64,000 nucleotides of DNA from Collinsella sp. OM04-5 (GCF_003439125.1 NZ_QSUU01000005.1:92924-156923); one strand, 5' to 3'; positions 25,897 through 34,803 are shown, counted from the stretch's first letter. The notes: generated by a model not told the origin, from the sequence alone. Numbers and translations are program-made.

Positions 25897-26538
25897 ATGG
25901 ATTCCAAGGAGATGGCGCCCGGCGACATCGAGCGGCGCAGCTTCGAGATCATCACCGAAGAGCTCGGCGGCCGCACGTTCCCGCCGCTCGAAGAGCCCGT
26001 CGTGAAGCGCGTCATCCACACCACTGCCGACTTCTCGTACGCCGATTCTCTCGTGTTCACCCATGACGCCGCGCACTGTGCGCTCGACGCACTGCGCGCA
26101 GGGGCCACGGTGCTCACCGACACGAACATGGCGCTTGCAGGCATAAGCAAGCCCGCGCTCGCGAAGCTCGGCTGCAAGGCCGTGTGCTACATGGCCGACC
26201 CTGATGTCGCCGCGGCTGCGCGCGCCGCGGGCACGACTCGCGCCGTTGCGAGCATGGACAAAGCTTGCGGCATCGAGGGTCCGCTCATCGTGGCCGTCGG
26301 CAACGCTCCCACAGCACTTCTGCGCCTCGCCGAGCTCATGGACGCGGGGAAGATCGCGCCCGCGCTCGTCGTTGGGGTGCCGGTCGGGTTTGTGAACGTG
26401 GTCGAGGCGAAAGAGGAGCTACTCGCACGACGCGTGCCAGCCATCGTCGCGAGGGGTCGCAAGGGCGGCTCGACCGTGGCGGCCGCCATTATGAACGCGC
26501 TGCTCTACCAGATCACGCGCACGGGTGGCGCGAAGTGA
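25897..26538 (+). CDS. cbiC: Cobalt-precorrin-8 methylmutase
   Basis: 213 aa. Moves the methyl group from C11 to C12, giving cobyrinate. IERRSFEIITEEL, the catalytic His in VIHTTADFSYAD, TVLTDTNMALAGISK and VGVPVGFVNVVEAKEEL are the family blocks; the last, with GRKGGSTVAAAIMNAL, closes the protein. ATG 25897 directly follows the cobO stop codon. The TGA overlaps the next GTG. Confidence 0.95.
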   Translation: MDSKEMAPGDIERRSFEIITEELGGRTFPPLEEPVVKRVIHTTADFSYADSLVFTHDAAHCALDALRAGATVLTDTNMALAGISKPALAKLGCKAVCYMADPDVAAAARAAGTTRAVASMDKACGIEGPLIVAVGNAPTALLRLAELMDAGKIAPALVVGVPVGFVNVVEAKEELLARRVPAIVARGRKGGSTVAAAIMNALLYQITRTGGAK

Positions 26539-27308
26539 CGGCCCCCGCATCCGTGCCGGCGCTGCGCATCTTCGCCGGCACCACCGAGGGCCGCCTTCTG
26601 TGCGAATGGGCGAGCGGGGCGGGCATCCCCGCCCGTGCCTACGCGGCAACCGAGTACGGAGGCGAGCTTTTGGGTGAGCTTCCGGGCATCGAGGTGCATG
26701 CGGGCAGGCTCGACGATGCCGACATGGAGCGCGAGCTTTCCGGCGCGCGCATCGTCGTCGACGCCACGCACCCCTTCGCTACGCTCGCAAGCGACAACAT
26801 CCGGGCTGCTTCGCTCGCCGTGGGTGCACGATGCCTGCGCCTTGCGCGCCCGGTCGAGGCGCTGCCCAAAGGCATCGTGCCGGTCGCGTCGATTGCCTGC
26901 GCGGCGCGCTTTCTCTCCGAGAACCCGGGTCGCGTTCTTCTCACGACGGGGAGCAAGGAGCTTGTTCCCTACACGCGCGTCGCCGATTTCGCGGAGCGCT
27001 TCTTCGTGCGTGTGCTCCCGCTGCCCGGTGCTATAACGAAGTGCATCGACGCGGGGTTTTCGCCGTCGCACGTCATCGGCATGCAGGGGCCCTTCACCCG
27101 CGAGCTCAACGAGGCGATGCTTCGGCAGGTGGGCGCCCAGTGGCTTGTGACCAAGGACTCGGGAACCGTAGGCGGCACGGCCGAGAAGCTCGCCGCAGCG
27201 CGCGCCGTGGGAGCGCGCTGTATCGTGGTCACCCGCCCCGCCGAGGGAGGCGGGGCCCTTTCGCTTCGGGAAGTGGAAGATGCGCTCTTACGGGAGTTCG
27301 CGCGCTAG
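26535..27308 (+). CDS. cbiJ: Cobalt-precorrin-6A reductase
   Basis: 257 aa NADPH-dependent reductase of the CbiJ/CobK family. RIFAGTTEGRLLCEWA is the N-terminal nucleotide-binding block, IVVDATHPFATLASDNI the central signature, and FSPSHVIGMQGPFTRELNEAML with WLVTKDSGTVGGTAEKL the C-terminal half. GTG 26535 overlaps the cbiC stop. It is the last gene of the operon, and its TAG lies in a 12-bp inverted repeat shared with a convergent gene stub. Confidence 0.93.
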   Translation: MTAPASVPALRIFAGTTEGRLLCEWASGAGIPARAYAATEYGGELLGELPGIEVHAGRLDDADMERELSGARIVVDATHPFATLASDNIRAASLAVGARCLRLARPVEALPKGIVPVASIACAARFLSENPGRVLLTTGSKELVPYTRVADFAERFFVRVLPLPGAITKCIDAGFSPSHVIGMQGPFTRELNEAMLRQVGAQWLVTKDSGTVGGTAEKLAAARAVGARCIVVTRPAEGGGALSLREVEDALLREFAR

Positions 27309-27330
27309 GCGCTCGCCGCGCCTAGCGCGC
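27300..27330. terminator. Hairpin shared by converging ends of cbiJ and a gene stub
   Basis: Perfect 12-bp inverted repeat GCGCGCTAGGCG/CGCCTAGCGCGC (27300-27311, 27319-27330). Each arm contains a stop codon: the cbiJ TAG on plus and the stub TAG on minus. There is no T tract, so its efficiency as a terminator is unknown. Confidence 0.6.
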
Positions 27331-27438
27331 CCTCCCGCCCGCGAGGAGGATCGCCCCGAGCAAGCTCGACCCGTACAAGCCCGTCATCCGCCAGAGCTCG
27401 AGGACGACGCCCGAAACTGGCGCAAACAGCCCTTCAAT
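27322..27438 (-). pseudogene. C-terminal stub of an unrecognised membrane protein
   Basis: 38 codons plus TAG in one minus frame, containing EGLFAPVSGVVLELWRMTG and LLGAILLAGG, a pattern like the last membrane helix of a polytopic protein. No start codon lies upstream: the frame is cut by the palindromic element at 27440. Codon use resembles the adjacent B12 genes. Probably what is left of a gene that once converged on cbiJ; the family is not identified. Confidence 0.45.
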
Positions 27439-27439
27439 G

Positions 27440-27506
27440 AGTTGCGGTGAAATAGTGTCTGTTTTTTCTGCTAGATAGCATATTCAGTCCCTAATTCACC
27501 GCAACT
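27440..27506. repeat. Palindromic intergenic element, TTGCGGTGAA type, copy 1
   Basis: 67-bp element with 12-bp perfect terminal inverted repeats AGTTGCGGTGAA/TTCACCGCAACT. Read on the minus strand, its interior (TTAGGGACTGAATATG, then AAAACAGACACTA) aligns with the element at 43772-43837. It begins 13 bp after the stop codon of the ABC permease and may act as that operon's 3' hairpin. Confidence 0.75.
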
Positions 27507-27519
27507 TGTTGGTGGTGGC

Positions 27520-28734
27520 TTACTGGTAGCGTAGGCACTCCACCGGGTCGAGCTTTGCCGCGCGTCGAGCGGGGTAGAAGCCAAAGATTACGCCGATGCC
27601 GACGGAGACGGCGAAGGCCAGCAGCACCGTGGCGATTGAAAAACTCGGGGTGATTTGCCCGCTGGCACCGAGCTCGCCAAGAATCCCGGATCCGGAGGCA
27701 AACATCGCGAGGCCCCAGGCCAGCAGATAGCCTATCAGGACACCCAGCAGGCCACCGGTGACGCACAGCGCCGAGGACTCGGCCAAAAACTGTGCGGTGA
27801 TATCGCGACGACTGGCGCCCAGAGCGCGACGGATGCCGATCTCGCGGATGCGCTCAGTCACGTTGGTGAGCATCATGTTCATAATACCGATACCGCCGAC
27901 AAGCAGCGAGATACTGGCGACAGCACCCATGATGAGCGAGAAGGCGCCCATAAAGGAATTGAGGGAGTCGATAGCGCTTTTCATGGAGGTAGCCGATACA
28001 CTGTCGTACTCATCATCCTCCGCGATACCCTTCATCGCGCGTACCTTGGACTCGATGGTCTTGCAGAGCTCATCCATGTCCGTGCCCTCGGCGGCAAGTG
28101 CCGTCACGCTGGGGAATGAAGGATTCTCGTCGCCAAATAGGCCGGAGATGGTTTCGCGTGGCATATACAAAGTGAGCGAGCCCATGGAGTCGCCGCCGCC
28201 ATCAATCACGCCTACAATCTGCACCTCGCCGTTGGACACTTTGATGGTTTTTCCCAGCGCATCCTGTTCGTTGCCGTAAAGCTGATCGGCGCCGCCGCGG
28301 CTGATGAGCGCCACGCGCGAGCCTGCCTTTGACTCGACATCGGTGTAGGTGCGCCCCGCAACGAGCTTACTGGCACCCACGGCGTCGAGCATGTCGCTAT
28401 CGACACCCTGTGCCATGACGGTATAGCTTTTATCGCCGGTCTTGTACTCGGTATACGCGCTTTTGACAATGCCGATCTGTTCTATCTGCGGCACCAGTTT
28501 TTTAAGCTTCTGGACGTCAGAATCAGAGAGTTCTTGGGACGAATAGATCTGAACCATGCGAGCTGCGTTGAGGCCAAGGCTGTTGACCAAGCTGTTTTGG
28601 ATGCCGCCGATGAGCGAAGTCATGGCAATGACCGAGGCGATGCCGATGACAATGCCCAGGATGGTGAGCAGGCTGCGCCCCTTGTTGGCCTCGAGCGAGT
28701 GAAGGGCTTCCTGGATAAGATCGCGGGCGCTCAT
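27520..28734 (-). CDS. MacB-type ABC transporter permease (FtsX domain)
   Basis: 404 aa. MacB-type permease without a fused ATPase. N-terminal helix LLTILGIVIGIASVIAMTSL, a roughly 200-residue extracytoplasmic MacB-PCD domain (containing LKKLVPQIEQIG and AGRTYTDVESKAGSRVAL), then three helices with the FtsX pattern: GGIGIMNMMLTNVTERIREIGIRRALGAS and a final region ending with FGFYPARRAAKLDPVECLRYQ. It works with the ATPase and adaptor encoded upstream as a tripartite-like exporter of peptides, antibiotics or lipids; the substrate is unknown. ATG 28734 overlaps the ATPase gene by 4 bp. Confidence 0.92.
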   Translation of the reverse strand: MSARDLIQEALHSLEANKGRSLLTILGIVIGIASVIAMTSLIGGIQNSLVNSLGLNAARMVQIYSSQELSDSDVQKLKKLVPQIEQIGIVKSAYTEYKTGDKSYTVMAQGVDSDMLDAVGASKLVAGRTYTDVESKAGSRVALISRGGADQLYGNEQDALGKTIKVSNGEVQIVGVIDGGGDSMGSLTLYMPRETISGLFGDENPSFPSVTALAAEGTDMDELCKTIESKVRAMKGIAEDDEYDSVSATSMKSAIDSLNSFMGAFSLIMGAVASISLLVGGIGIMNMMLTNVTERIREIGIRRALGASRRDITAQFLAESSALCVTGGLLGVLIGYLLAWGLAMFASGSGILGELGASGQITPSFSIATVLLAFAVSVGIGVIFGFYPARRAAKLDPVECLRYQ

Positions 28735-29504
28735 GCCATCACTCCTTTCGGCGGGTTGGCGGAGGCGGAAATCATGGGCAGGTTATCTACGGCGCTGCGT
28801 AGGGTCCGCGGTGCATGCGGAATATACGCGCCGTCGTGAATGCGACCGTCGCGGATGGTCACGGCACGGTCGGCCTCGGCGGCGATGCCGGGGTCGTGTG
28901 TGATAAGCACGATGGTTTTGCCGCGCTCCTGGAGCTTGTGGAAGGTTTCCATGACGAGCGCTCCCGTGGCGGAGTCCAGGTTGCCCGTCGGCTCGTCGGC
29001 CAAAATGATGGGTGGATCGTTGACAAGGGCGCGCGCGATGGCGACGCGCTGCATCTGGCCGCCCGAGAGCTCGGATATGCGGTGGTCCCAGTGGTCGACG
29101 GGCAGCGTGACGGCCTGCAGCGCGTGTACGGCGCGCATCTCGCGCTGGCTGCGCGGCACATTGGTGTAGGACAGCGGCAGCATGACGTTTTCGATCACCG
29201 TCAGGCGCGGCAGCAGATTAAAGCTCTGAAAGACAAAGCCGATGCTCAGCGCTCGCACCTCGGTGAGCTCGTCATCGTCGAGCTCGGCGACGTTGAGCCC
29301 TTGCAGGAAGTAATCGCCCGCCGTCGGTTTGTCCAGGCAGCCCAGGATGTTCATGAGCGTCGACTTGCCCGAGCCCGAGGGGCCGGTGATGGCAACGAAC
29401 TCACCGGGGTCTACTGCCAGGCTCACGTTATGCAGGATGTGGGCGCAACCGGCCTCGCTCTCAAAGATGCGGTGCACGTTGCGGATGTCGATGACGGGAC
29501 GCAT
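28731..29504 (-). CDS. MacB/LolD-type ABC transporter ATPase
   Basis: 257 aa. Walker [10 protein letters not shown] in the N-terminal third, signature [15 protein letters not shown], Walker [13 protein letters not shown] and switch His in LITHDPGIA. The Q-loop sequence [23 protein letters not shown] is typical of the LolD/MacB subclass. It starts one base inside the end of the adaptor gene and overlaps the permease gene by 4 bp, so the three are one coupled operon. Confidence 0.94.
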   Translation of the reverse strand: MRPVIDIRNVHRIFESEAGCAHILHNVSLAVDPGEFVAITGPSGSGKSTLMNILGCLDKPTAGDYFLQGLNVAELDDDELTEVRALSIGFVFQSFNLLPRLTVIENVMLPLSYTNVPRSQREMRAVHALQAVTLPVDHWDHRISELSGGQMQRVAIARALVNDPPIILADEPTGNLDSATGALVMETFHKLQERGKTIVLITHDPGIAAEADRAVTIRDGRIHDGAYIPHAPRTLRSAVDNLPMISASANPPKGVMA

Positions 29505-30925
29505 TACTTGCCCTCGTCGGCAGGCATGTTGTCGCCGCCGTCTGCCGTCATTCCTGTGCCGGTATCCGTCACGATGGTGTCGCCGTCGCGTAGCTTGGTA
29601 ACCGGGACGTCTGGATTGATCTCGTTGCCCTGGTCGTCGCGCTTGACCTGCGCCTTACCGACTACAGCCTCGTTGTCGTTTTGCGTCACGACGGTCACCT
29701 TCACGCGGCGCGTCTTTTTGCCCTCCGAATCGGTGGCCAAATTGACGTAATAGTGCTCGCCATCTTCGGTCATCAGCGCCATGGTCGGCACCATCACCAC
29801 GTCGTCGAGCTTCTCGGTCACTACCGAGACCTCGGCAGTCATACCCGGCTTAAGGCGACTGTCAGGTGCTTCGATGAGGATGTCGACGTTGAAGGTCACA
29901 CTGCCGCCGCTCCCGGAGGAGGAGTCGGAGTTTGCCACCGAGGCGATAGCCGTGACGGTGCCCTGGCTCACGATATCGGGAAACGCGGGGTAGGTCACGT
30001 TGGCGCTTTGGCCCACGGCAATTTTGACGATATCCTTTTCGCCCACCTGAACCGTCACCTTCATCTTGGACAGGTCGGCGATCTGCATGCACTGCTTGCC
30101 GCCGCTCGTATCGCTTTCGCCCATGATCATGCCGCCTGTTACCGTGGCGCCCACCTTGGCGTTGAGCGCCACGATGCTGCCCGAGCTCGGGGCCGTGACC
30201 GTACGGCTGGCGGCCTTGGCGTTCGCCTGATCGAGGTTTGCCTGGGCCGATGTGAGGCTGCGCTGCGCGGCCGATACGGCGTTCGTGTCCGCTGATGCGG
30301 CGGAGATGCCAGCCGCTGCGGAACCTCCGTCGACGTCCGTCGTTGGGTTGGCCTGCGCGGCAGCTGCGGCTTTCTTCGCGTTGGCGAGGTCTTCTTGAGC
30401 GGCTGCAACTGCACGCTGCGCCTCGGCAACGTTGCGATCGAGCTCTTCGTTTTTAATGGTCATAAGCACGTCGCCCTCGTTGACGGATTGGCCTGCCTGC
30501 ACGTTGATCGAATCGACCGTGCCGTCGGCAGAAGGGGAGACCACTGAGGACGAAATGGGTTTGAGCTGGCCTTTTGCCTCGACCGTTGTGCTAAACGTGC
30601 CCTCGGTCACCATGTCGGTCGCAGGCCTGCTATCGCCCTGTGGCTGCGCATTGATAACCAGGGTTGCAACAATAGCAATGAGCGCGATGACACCCACGAT
30701 GCCGGCGGCAATGCCGCGTCGAATCAGCTTTTTGCGTCGACGTTCGGCACGTTTTGCCTTGAGCTTGGCATATGCCTCTTCATCGGAAATCTCGGCCGTA
30801 TCGTTCGTGCGTCCGCTCTCCTTGTCGGCATGTACGTCTGTGATCAGAGGAAGCGTTTCGGTGGCACCTTCGGGCGTGTGCTCGGTATCATCCGGGCCCG
30901 GGGTGATGTTGGGGACATTCGGCAT
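29504..30925 (-). CDS. MacA/HlyD-type periplasmic adaptor protein
   Basis: 473 aa. About 75 charged cytoplasmic residues, one transmembrane helix (RRGIAAGIVGVIALIAIVAT) and an extracellular adaptor. The lipoyl-like half motif is seen in TVDSINVQAGQSVNEGDVLM, followed by an Ala-rich coiled-coil hairpin (RAVAAAQEDLANAKKAAAAA) and a beta-barrel with PGMTAEVSVVTEKLDDVVMVP. The start at 30925 follows AAAGGAGACGCT; in-frame codons to 30988 lack a ribosome site. In monoderm bacteria such adaptors bind MacB-like permeases to export peptides or drugs. The C-terminal tail is Asp/Gly-rich. Confidence 0.9.
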   Translation of the reverse strand: MPNVPNITPGPDDTEHTPEGATETLPLITDVHADKESGRTNDTAEISDEEAYAKLKAKRAERRRKKLIRRGIAAGIVGVIALIAIVATLVINAQPQGDSRPATDMVTEGTFSTTVEAKGQLKPISSSVVSPSADGTVDSINVQAGQSVNEGDVLMTIKNEELDRNVAEAQRAVAAAQEDLANAKKAAAAAQANPTTDVDGGSAAAGISAASADTNAVSAAQRSLTSAQANLDQANAKAASRTVTAPSSGSIVALNAKVGATVTGGMIMGESDTSGGKQCMQIADLSKMKVTVQVGEKDIVKIAVGQSANVTYPAFPDIVSQGTVTAIASVANSDSSSGSGGSVTFNVDILIEAPDSRLKPGMTAEVSVVTEKLDDVVMVPTMALMTEDGEHYYVNLATDSEGKKTRRVKVTVVTQNDNEAVVGKAQVKRDDQGNEINPDVPVTKLRDGDTIVTDTGTGMTADGGDNMPADEGK

Positions 30926-31057
30926 AGCGTCTCCTTTATAGAAAGAACCTTGATAAGTATATGCGCCCGCCGGTTGGGCCAGGCGCATAGGACGGTATCT
31001 TTCGGAATTGTTAGATTGGTCGCAGCAGTTGCATGTTGTATGAATGCGCGCGTTGCA

Positions 31058-32773
31058 CTACGAGTGGACAACCACGCACAGGCCGACTTTGATGCAATCG
31101 TGCAGCGCCTTGGCGTCGGCCAGGCGAAGGTTGATGCATCCGTGGCTGCCGCACCACTTGTAGGAGTTGGGATCGTCGAAACTCTTGTCGTTTTGCCACG
31201 TTGCATCGTGGAAGCCGACCATGTTTCCCTCAAACGGCATCCAATAGCTGACCGGGCTCTCGTATTTGGGCTTGCCGGTCTCGGGGTCCTTGGCACCGAT
31301 AAGCTTGCTGGCGCCATTGTTGCTGTTGATCTGCCATACGCCCTCGGGGGTGGCGTCCTCTCCCGGCTTGCCGGAGATAAAGTTGGCCTCCCACACGATA
31401 TTGCCGCTCTCGTCGTAGTAGCGCGCGTGCTGCTCGGACAGATCGACATCGACGTATGCCTTCCAGTCGGGCTCTCCCTTTGCAGTAAAGGTGTCGGCCT
31501 TCTGGGAGTACTTGATCTCGATTTCGCCGGTCTGCTTGTTGTTAATGGCGTCCTCGACCTGCTTGGCGAGCGAGCTGCTGTCGATGGACCAACCAAAGTC
31601 GCCGCCTTCGACGGCGCATTGCTTGCCATCGGCGCGCGTCCACCAGCGAGTGGAGCCCACGGTGTTAAAGCCGTTGGCGAGCTCGGCTGCCCAGCTGCCG
31701 ATCTGCGACGTATCGAGCGTGGGGTTGGCCGGATCGGCAAAGCTGATCCACTGCAACACGGAGCTGCCATCAACCTTGCCGGCATCCTCGCCGTTGAGCT
31801 TGAGGGTCACGTTGACGCCCAGGAAGTTGTTGGCGGCATCGCATGCGGCCTGAATCTGATCATCGGTCAGCGTTCCATTGAGCGGCTCATAGGCATCGTT
31901 GCCGAGCTTGGAAAGGTCTACGGTCTCGGACAGCGAGGCAAGCTCGAGCTCGGCATACTTAATGACATGCTCGCGGTCGAGTTTTTCGTTGGAGCGCGCC
32001 TTCTCGACGGTAAACTTGCCGGCCTGCTCGTCATAGGAGCTATTGGCCTCGAACGTGCCCGAACGGCCCTCGTTAAACTCATCGATGGCGGTGCCCAGAT
32101 CCTTCTCAAACTGCTTTTGGTCAAAGGTATCGGAGAGCATGGACAGGTCGACGTCTTGATCAAGATCTACTTCGTTGGAGGTAGCGGTTGTTTTGGTCTT
32201 GCCGCTTAAGGATTCTACAAGGCGGACCGGCCATACAAAGGCTTCGTTGTGGTTGATGATCTCTTTTGCGGCAGCTTCGCCGTCGACGATGGGCTCATCG
32301 GACTCGGGCTGATAGGTCCAGCTAAAGTCATCGCCCGCCACGGTGAGCTTATAGTGCTTCCACGCTGAGTTGACCTTGGTGGCGGCAGACGAAGCGTTGG
32401 AGAACGAGACGTCGACGCCGGCGATGGCGGTGTTGGGGTAGGCTACCTGCGAAAACGCTACGACGCCTACGATATAGACAATGACGATAAGACCCAGGAG
32501 GACAAAGAGCGTCGTCTTTTTGCCCGACTTATTGTTCCCGGTGGGTTTGCGCGCGGGGTCGCGATCGCCTCGACCGTGCGTGGGGGGCTGCTTGGGCGTA
32601 TTGCCGTTTGCCTGGCGCTGCTGGCGCTGCTGGTTCGGGCGTTGCGAAGCGTTTGCCGCACCACGCTGCTGACCGTGGCTCGGCGCGATAGGACGCGGCG
32701 ACTGAACGCCGCCGGTGTGCCTGCTCGGCTGCTGCGGATCGGGAATCAGTTGAGTTCGATCGTTTTGCGACAT
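31058..32773 (-). CDS. L,D-transpeptidase (YkuD) with a YoaR-like region, membrane-anchored
   Basis: 571 aa. A Gln/Arg/Asn/Pro-rich cytoplasmic tail of about 80 residues precedes one transmembrane helix (TLFVLLGLIVIVYIVGVVAFS). Two beta/alpha repeats follow (AGVDVSFSNASSAATKVNSA; LTDDQIQAACDAANNFLGVN) like the VanW/YoaR and PG-binding-4 modules. The C-terminal YkuD domain begins with YVDVDLSEQHARYYDESG and has the catalytic SHGCINLRLADAKAL, with the Cys nucleophile. It should make 3-3 cross-links in peptidoglycan or attach surface polymers. The second ATG (32773) is preferred, with AAGGA 10 bp upstream; ATG 32782 is too close to it. Confidence 0.9.
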   Translation of the reverse strand: MSQNDRTQLIPDPQQPSRHTGGVQSPRPIAPSHGQQRGAANASQRPNQQRQQRQANGNTPKQPPTHGRGDRDPARKPTGNNKSGKKTTLFVLLGLIVIVYIVGVVAFSQVAYPNTAIAGVDVSFSNASSAATKVNSAWKHYKLTVAGDDFSWTYQPESDEPIVDGEAAAKEIINHNEAFVWPVRLVESLSGKTKTTATSNEVDLDQDVDLSMLSDTFDQKQFEKDLGTAIDEFNEGRSGTFEANSSYDEQAGKFTVEKARSNEKLDREHVIKYAELELASLSETVDLSKLGNDAYEPLNGTLTDDQIQAACDAANNFLGVNVTLKLNGEDAGKVDGSSVLQWISFADPANPTLDTSQIGSWAAELANGFNTVGSTRWWTRADGKQCAVEGGDFGWSIDSSSLAKQVEDAINNKQTGEIEIKYSQKADTFTAKGEPDWKAYVDVDLSEQHARYYDESGNIVWEANFISGKPGEDATPEGVWQINSNNGASKLIGAKDPETGKPKYESPVSYWMPFEGNMVGFHDATWQNDKSFDDPNSYKWCGSHGCINLRLADAKALHDCIKVGLCVVVHS

Positions 32774-32882
32774 CGTATGCATATCCTTCGGATTTCGCCT
32801 TGCGGCTCATCGTGTTTTTACTGGGCTTGCATTATAGCGATTACCCAGTTGTTTGTGGTATGGAAACGGTGGCATTCAAAAG

Positions 32883-32904
32883 AGGTGGGACATTTGTCCC
32901 ACCT
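32883..32904. repeat. Short GGGACA palindrome between sdaA and the L,D-transpeptidase gene
   Basis: Perfect 22-bp palindrome: arms AGGTGGGACA and TGTCCCACCT separated by TT. It shares the GGGACA/TGTCCC core with the longer inverted repeats at 36246, 37975 and 41128. Confidence 0.65.
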
Positions 32905-32922
32905 TCGAGTCTTTCTTTGTCG

Positions 32923-34530
32923 CTATCCGCACACACCGCATTTTGCACAGGCCGAAAGTGCGGCCGGAGCCTGCGCGATGCCACCCTTTGCCGTCTCGCG
33001 CAGCGTGGCCGGCAACGCGTGGCCCACGGAGAGCATGACGTGCGCCATCTGGTCAAACGGCACCAGGCTCTTGATACCGGCAAGTGCAAGCTGCGCCGAG
33101 CTAAATGCCGCGGCCACGCCGATGGCATTGCGGTTTTGGCACGGCACCTCCACGAGGCCGCCCACCGGGTCGCAGACCAGGCCCAGCAGGTTGCTCAGGG
33201 CGATGGAGCTGGCGTCGAGTGCCTGCTCAGGCGTGCCTCCGAGCATCTGCACCAGCGCGGCGGCGGCCATGGCGGCCGCGCTTCCCACCTCGGCTTGGCA
33301 TCCGCCCTCGGCGCCGGCGACGCAGGCGCTCGTGGTGAGGTTGAGGCCGATGGCGGCGGCGCAGTAGAGGGCGTCCATGACTTGCTCATCGTCCAGTTGC
33401 AGATGGTCGGCGAGCGCCAGCACGCAGCCGGGCACGACGCCTGCGGAGCCGGCCGTGGGGGCGGCGACGATCACTCCCATTGTGGCGGAGCGCTCAAGGA
33501 CGGCCATGGCGCGGGCCACGGCATCGGTCTGGACGGCGCCCATCAGGCTTATGCTCAGATCGTTTCGGCTGGTGGCATCGACAAGCTTTGCCTCGCCGCC
33601 GATGAGGCCGCCGAGCGAGCGCTGTGGATTGGAAATGGGGGCTGTGGTCTCTTCGCGCATGACGTCGAGTACGCGGCGCATGGCGGCGATAGCGTGTGCC
33701 TCGCCGGTCAGACGTGCCTCGCGCACGGCCATGACGGCGCCGATGTTGAGCCCCAGTTCCTCGCACGCATCGAGCAGCTGCTCGCCGTCGTCGAAGATTT
33801 CCTTTGCCGAGACGCCGGGGGAGAGCGACGAGGCAGAACCGGGGAGCTCGATAAAGGTCGCGTAATCGACATTGTCGAGCTTGCGGAGCATGGGGACGAC
33901 GGTGTCGTCGGGGGCGCCGTCGGTCTCAAAGACGGAGTAGGCCTGGCCGCCCACTTCGGTGCGGTAGGTGCGGCAGAAGGCGATGTTCACATGGGCGTAG
34001 GCGAGGAGGTTGGTGAGCGCGGCGAGCACGCCGGGGACGTCCTGGTGTGCCACAAACAGCGTGGAATACATGCCCGAGATATCGACGCCGACGCCGTTAA
34101 TGCGGCTGATGCGCATCTTGCCGCCACCCAGGCTCTCGCCGCGTACCTGAGCCGTGGCTCCCGTGGCGTCGACCATGTCGATGTCGACCGTGTTGGGGTG
34201 GATGGAGGCGTCGTCGCCCTTGATGTCAAAGTGGTAGTCGAGGCCCTGCTCGCGTGCGAGGTCGAAGGCCTGCTTGATGTTCTCGTCGTCGGTGTCGAGG
34301 CCCAGGATGCCCGCGACGAGCGCACGATCGGTGCCGTGGCCGCGGTAGGTGTGGGCAAAGGAGTTCCACAGGCCAAAGGTGACCTTAGTGATGCGGCCTT
34401 CCAGCAGGCTGGCGGCAACTTGGGCGCAGCGCAGGGCGCCGGCGGTGTGCGATGAGCTGGGGCCGACCATGACGGGGCCCAAGATCTCGAATGCCGAGGT
34501 CGTAGCTAGTGTTTGCGGCTTGCCTGCCAT
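32923..34530 (-). CDS. sdaA: L-serine dehydratase, single-chain iron-sulfur type
   Basis: 535 aa. Deaminates L-serine to pyruvate. The beta domain comes first: FEILGPVMVGPSSSHTAGALR, then an ACT-like segment (TLFVAHQDVPGVLAALTNLLA). The alpha domain follows with APTAGSAGVVPGCVLALADHL, the CDPVGGLVEVPCQNRNAIG block with conserved Cys residues for the [4Fe-4S] cluster, and a Cys-rich C-terminus, CAKCGVCG. Many firmicutes encode the two parts separately; here they are joined as in E. coli SdaA. The start at 34530 follows AAAGGAGCAGCC. The longer in-frame reading to 34761 runs through an inverted repeat and is rejected. Confidence 0.93.
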   Translation of the reverse strand: MAGKPQTLATTSAFEILGPVMVGPSSSHTAGALRCAQVAASLLEGRITKVTFGLWNSFAHTYRGHGTDRALVAGILGLDTDDENIKQAFDLAREQGLDYHFDIKGDDASIHPNTVDIDMVDATGATAQVRGESLGGGKMRISRINGVGVDISGMYSTLFVAHQDVPGVLAALTNLLAYAHVNIAFCRTYRTEVGGQAYSVFETDGAPDDTVVPMLRKLDNVDYATFIELPGSASSLSPGVSAKEIFDDGEQLLDACEELGLNIGAVMAVREARLTGEAHAIAAMRRVLDVMREETTAPISNPQRSLGGLIGGEAKLVDATSRNDLSISLMGAVQTDAVARAMAVLERSATMGVIVAAPTAGSAGVVPGCVLALADHLQLDDEQVMDALYCAAAIGLNLTTSACVAGAEGGCQAEVGSAAAMAAAALVQMLGGTPEQALDASSIALSNLLGLVCDPVGGLVEVPCQNRNAIGVAAAFSSAQLALAGIKSLVPFDQMAHVMLSVGHALPATLRETAKGGIAQAPAALSACAKCGVCG

Positions 34531-34555
34531 GGCTGCTCCTTTGCCTTGTCTCGTC

Positions 34556-34676
34556 GTCCCGAGGGGCGGGGCATAAGGTCGCCTGCTCGGGCAGTCCTGC
34601 TCGCACGGAGAGCACATTAAGTGCTCTCCGGCTCGTGCGGAACTCGCGATCGACCTTATGCCCCGCCCCTCGGGAC
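34556..34676. repeat. Long inverted repeat with nested hairpin between sdaA and metK
   Basis: 26-bp arms, 34556-34581 and 34651-34676, perfect complements that start GTCCCGAGGGGCGGGGC and end GCCCCGCCCCTCGGGAC. The 69-bp interior contains a second hairpin, GGAGAGCAC/GTGCTCTCC. It lies just upstream of the sdaA start. One of five places in the window with GGGAC/GTCCC-ended repeats. Confidence 0.8.
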
Positions 34677-34770
34677 TAAGGATACATGGTAGAAGTGCGC
34701 ATGCTGCAAAATTCATTAGCTGGTGACGCAGCGTGGGCTCATATCGATATATCTTCACCACCGGATTAAT

Positions 34771-34803
34771 AAAAAAGAAGTACCGGTTGGAGCCGGTACT
34801 TCT
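34771..34803 (-). terminator. Rho-independent terminator of metK
   Basis: On the minus strand, a 10-bp stem GAAGTACCGG/CCGGTACTTC (34802-34793 with 34786-34777) is followed by six T (34776-34771). It lies about 40 bp after the metK stop. Confidence 0.9.
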
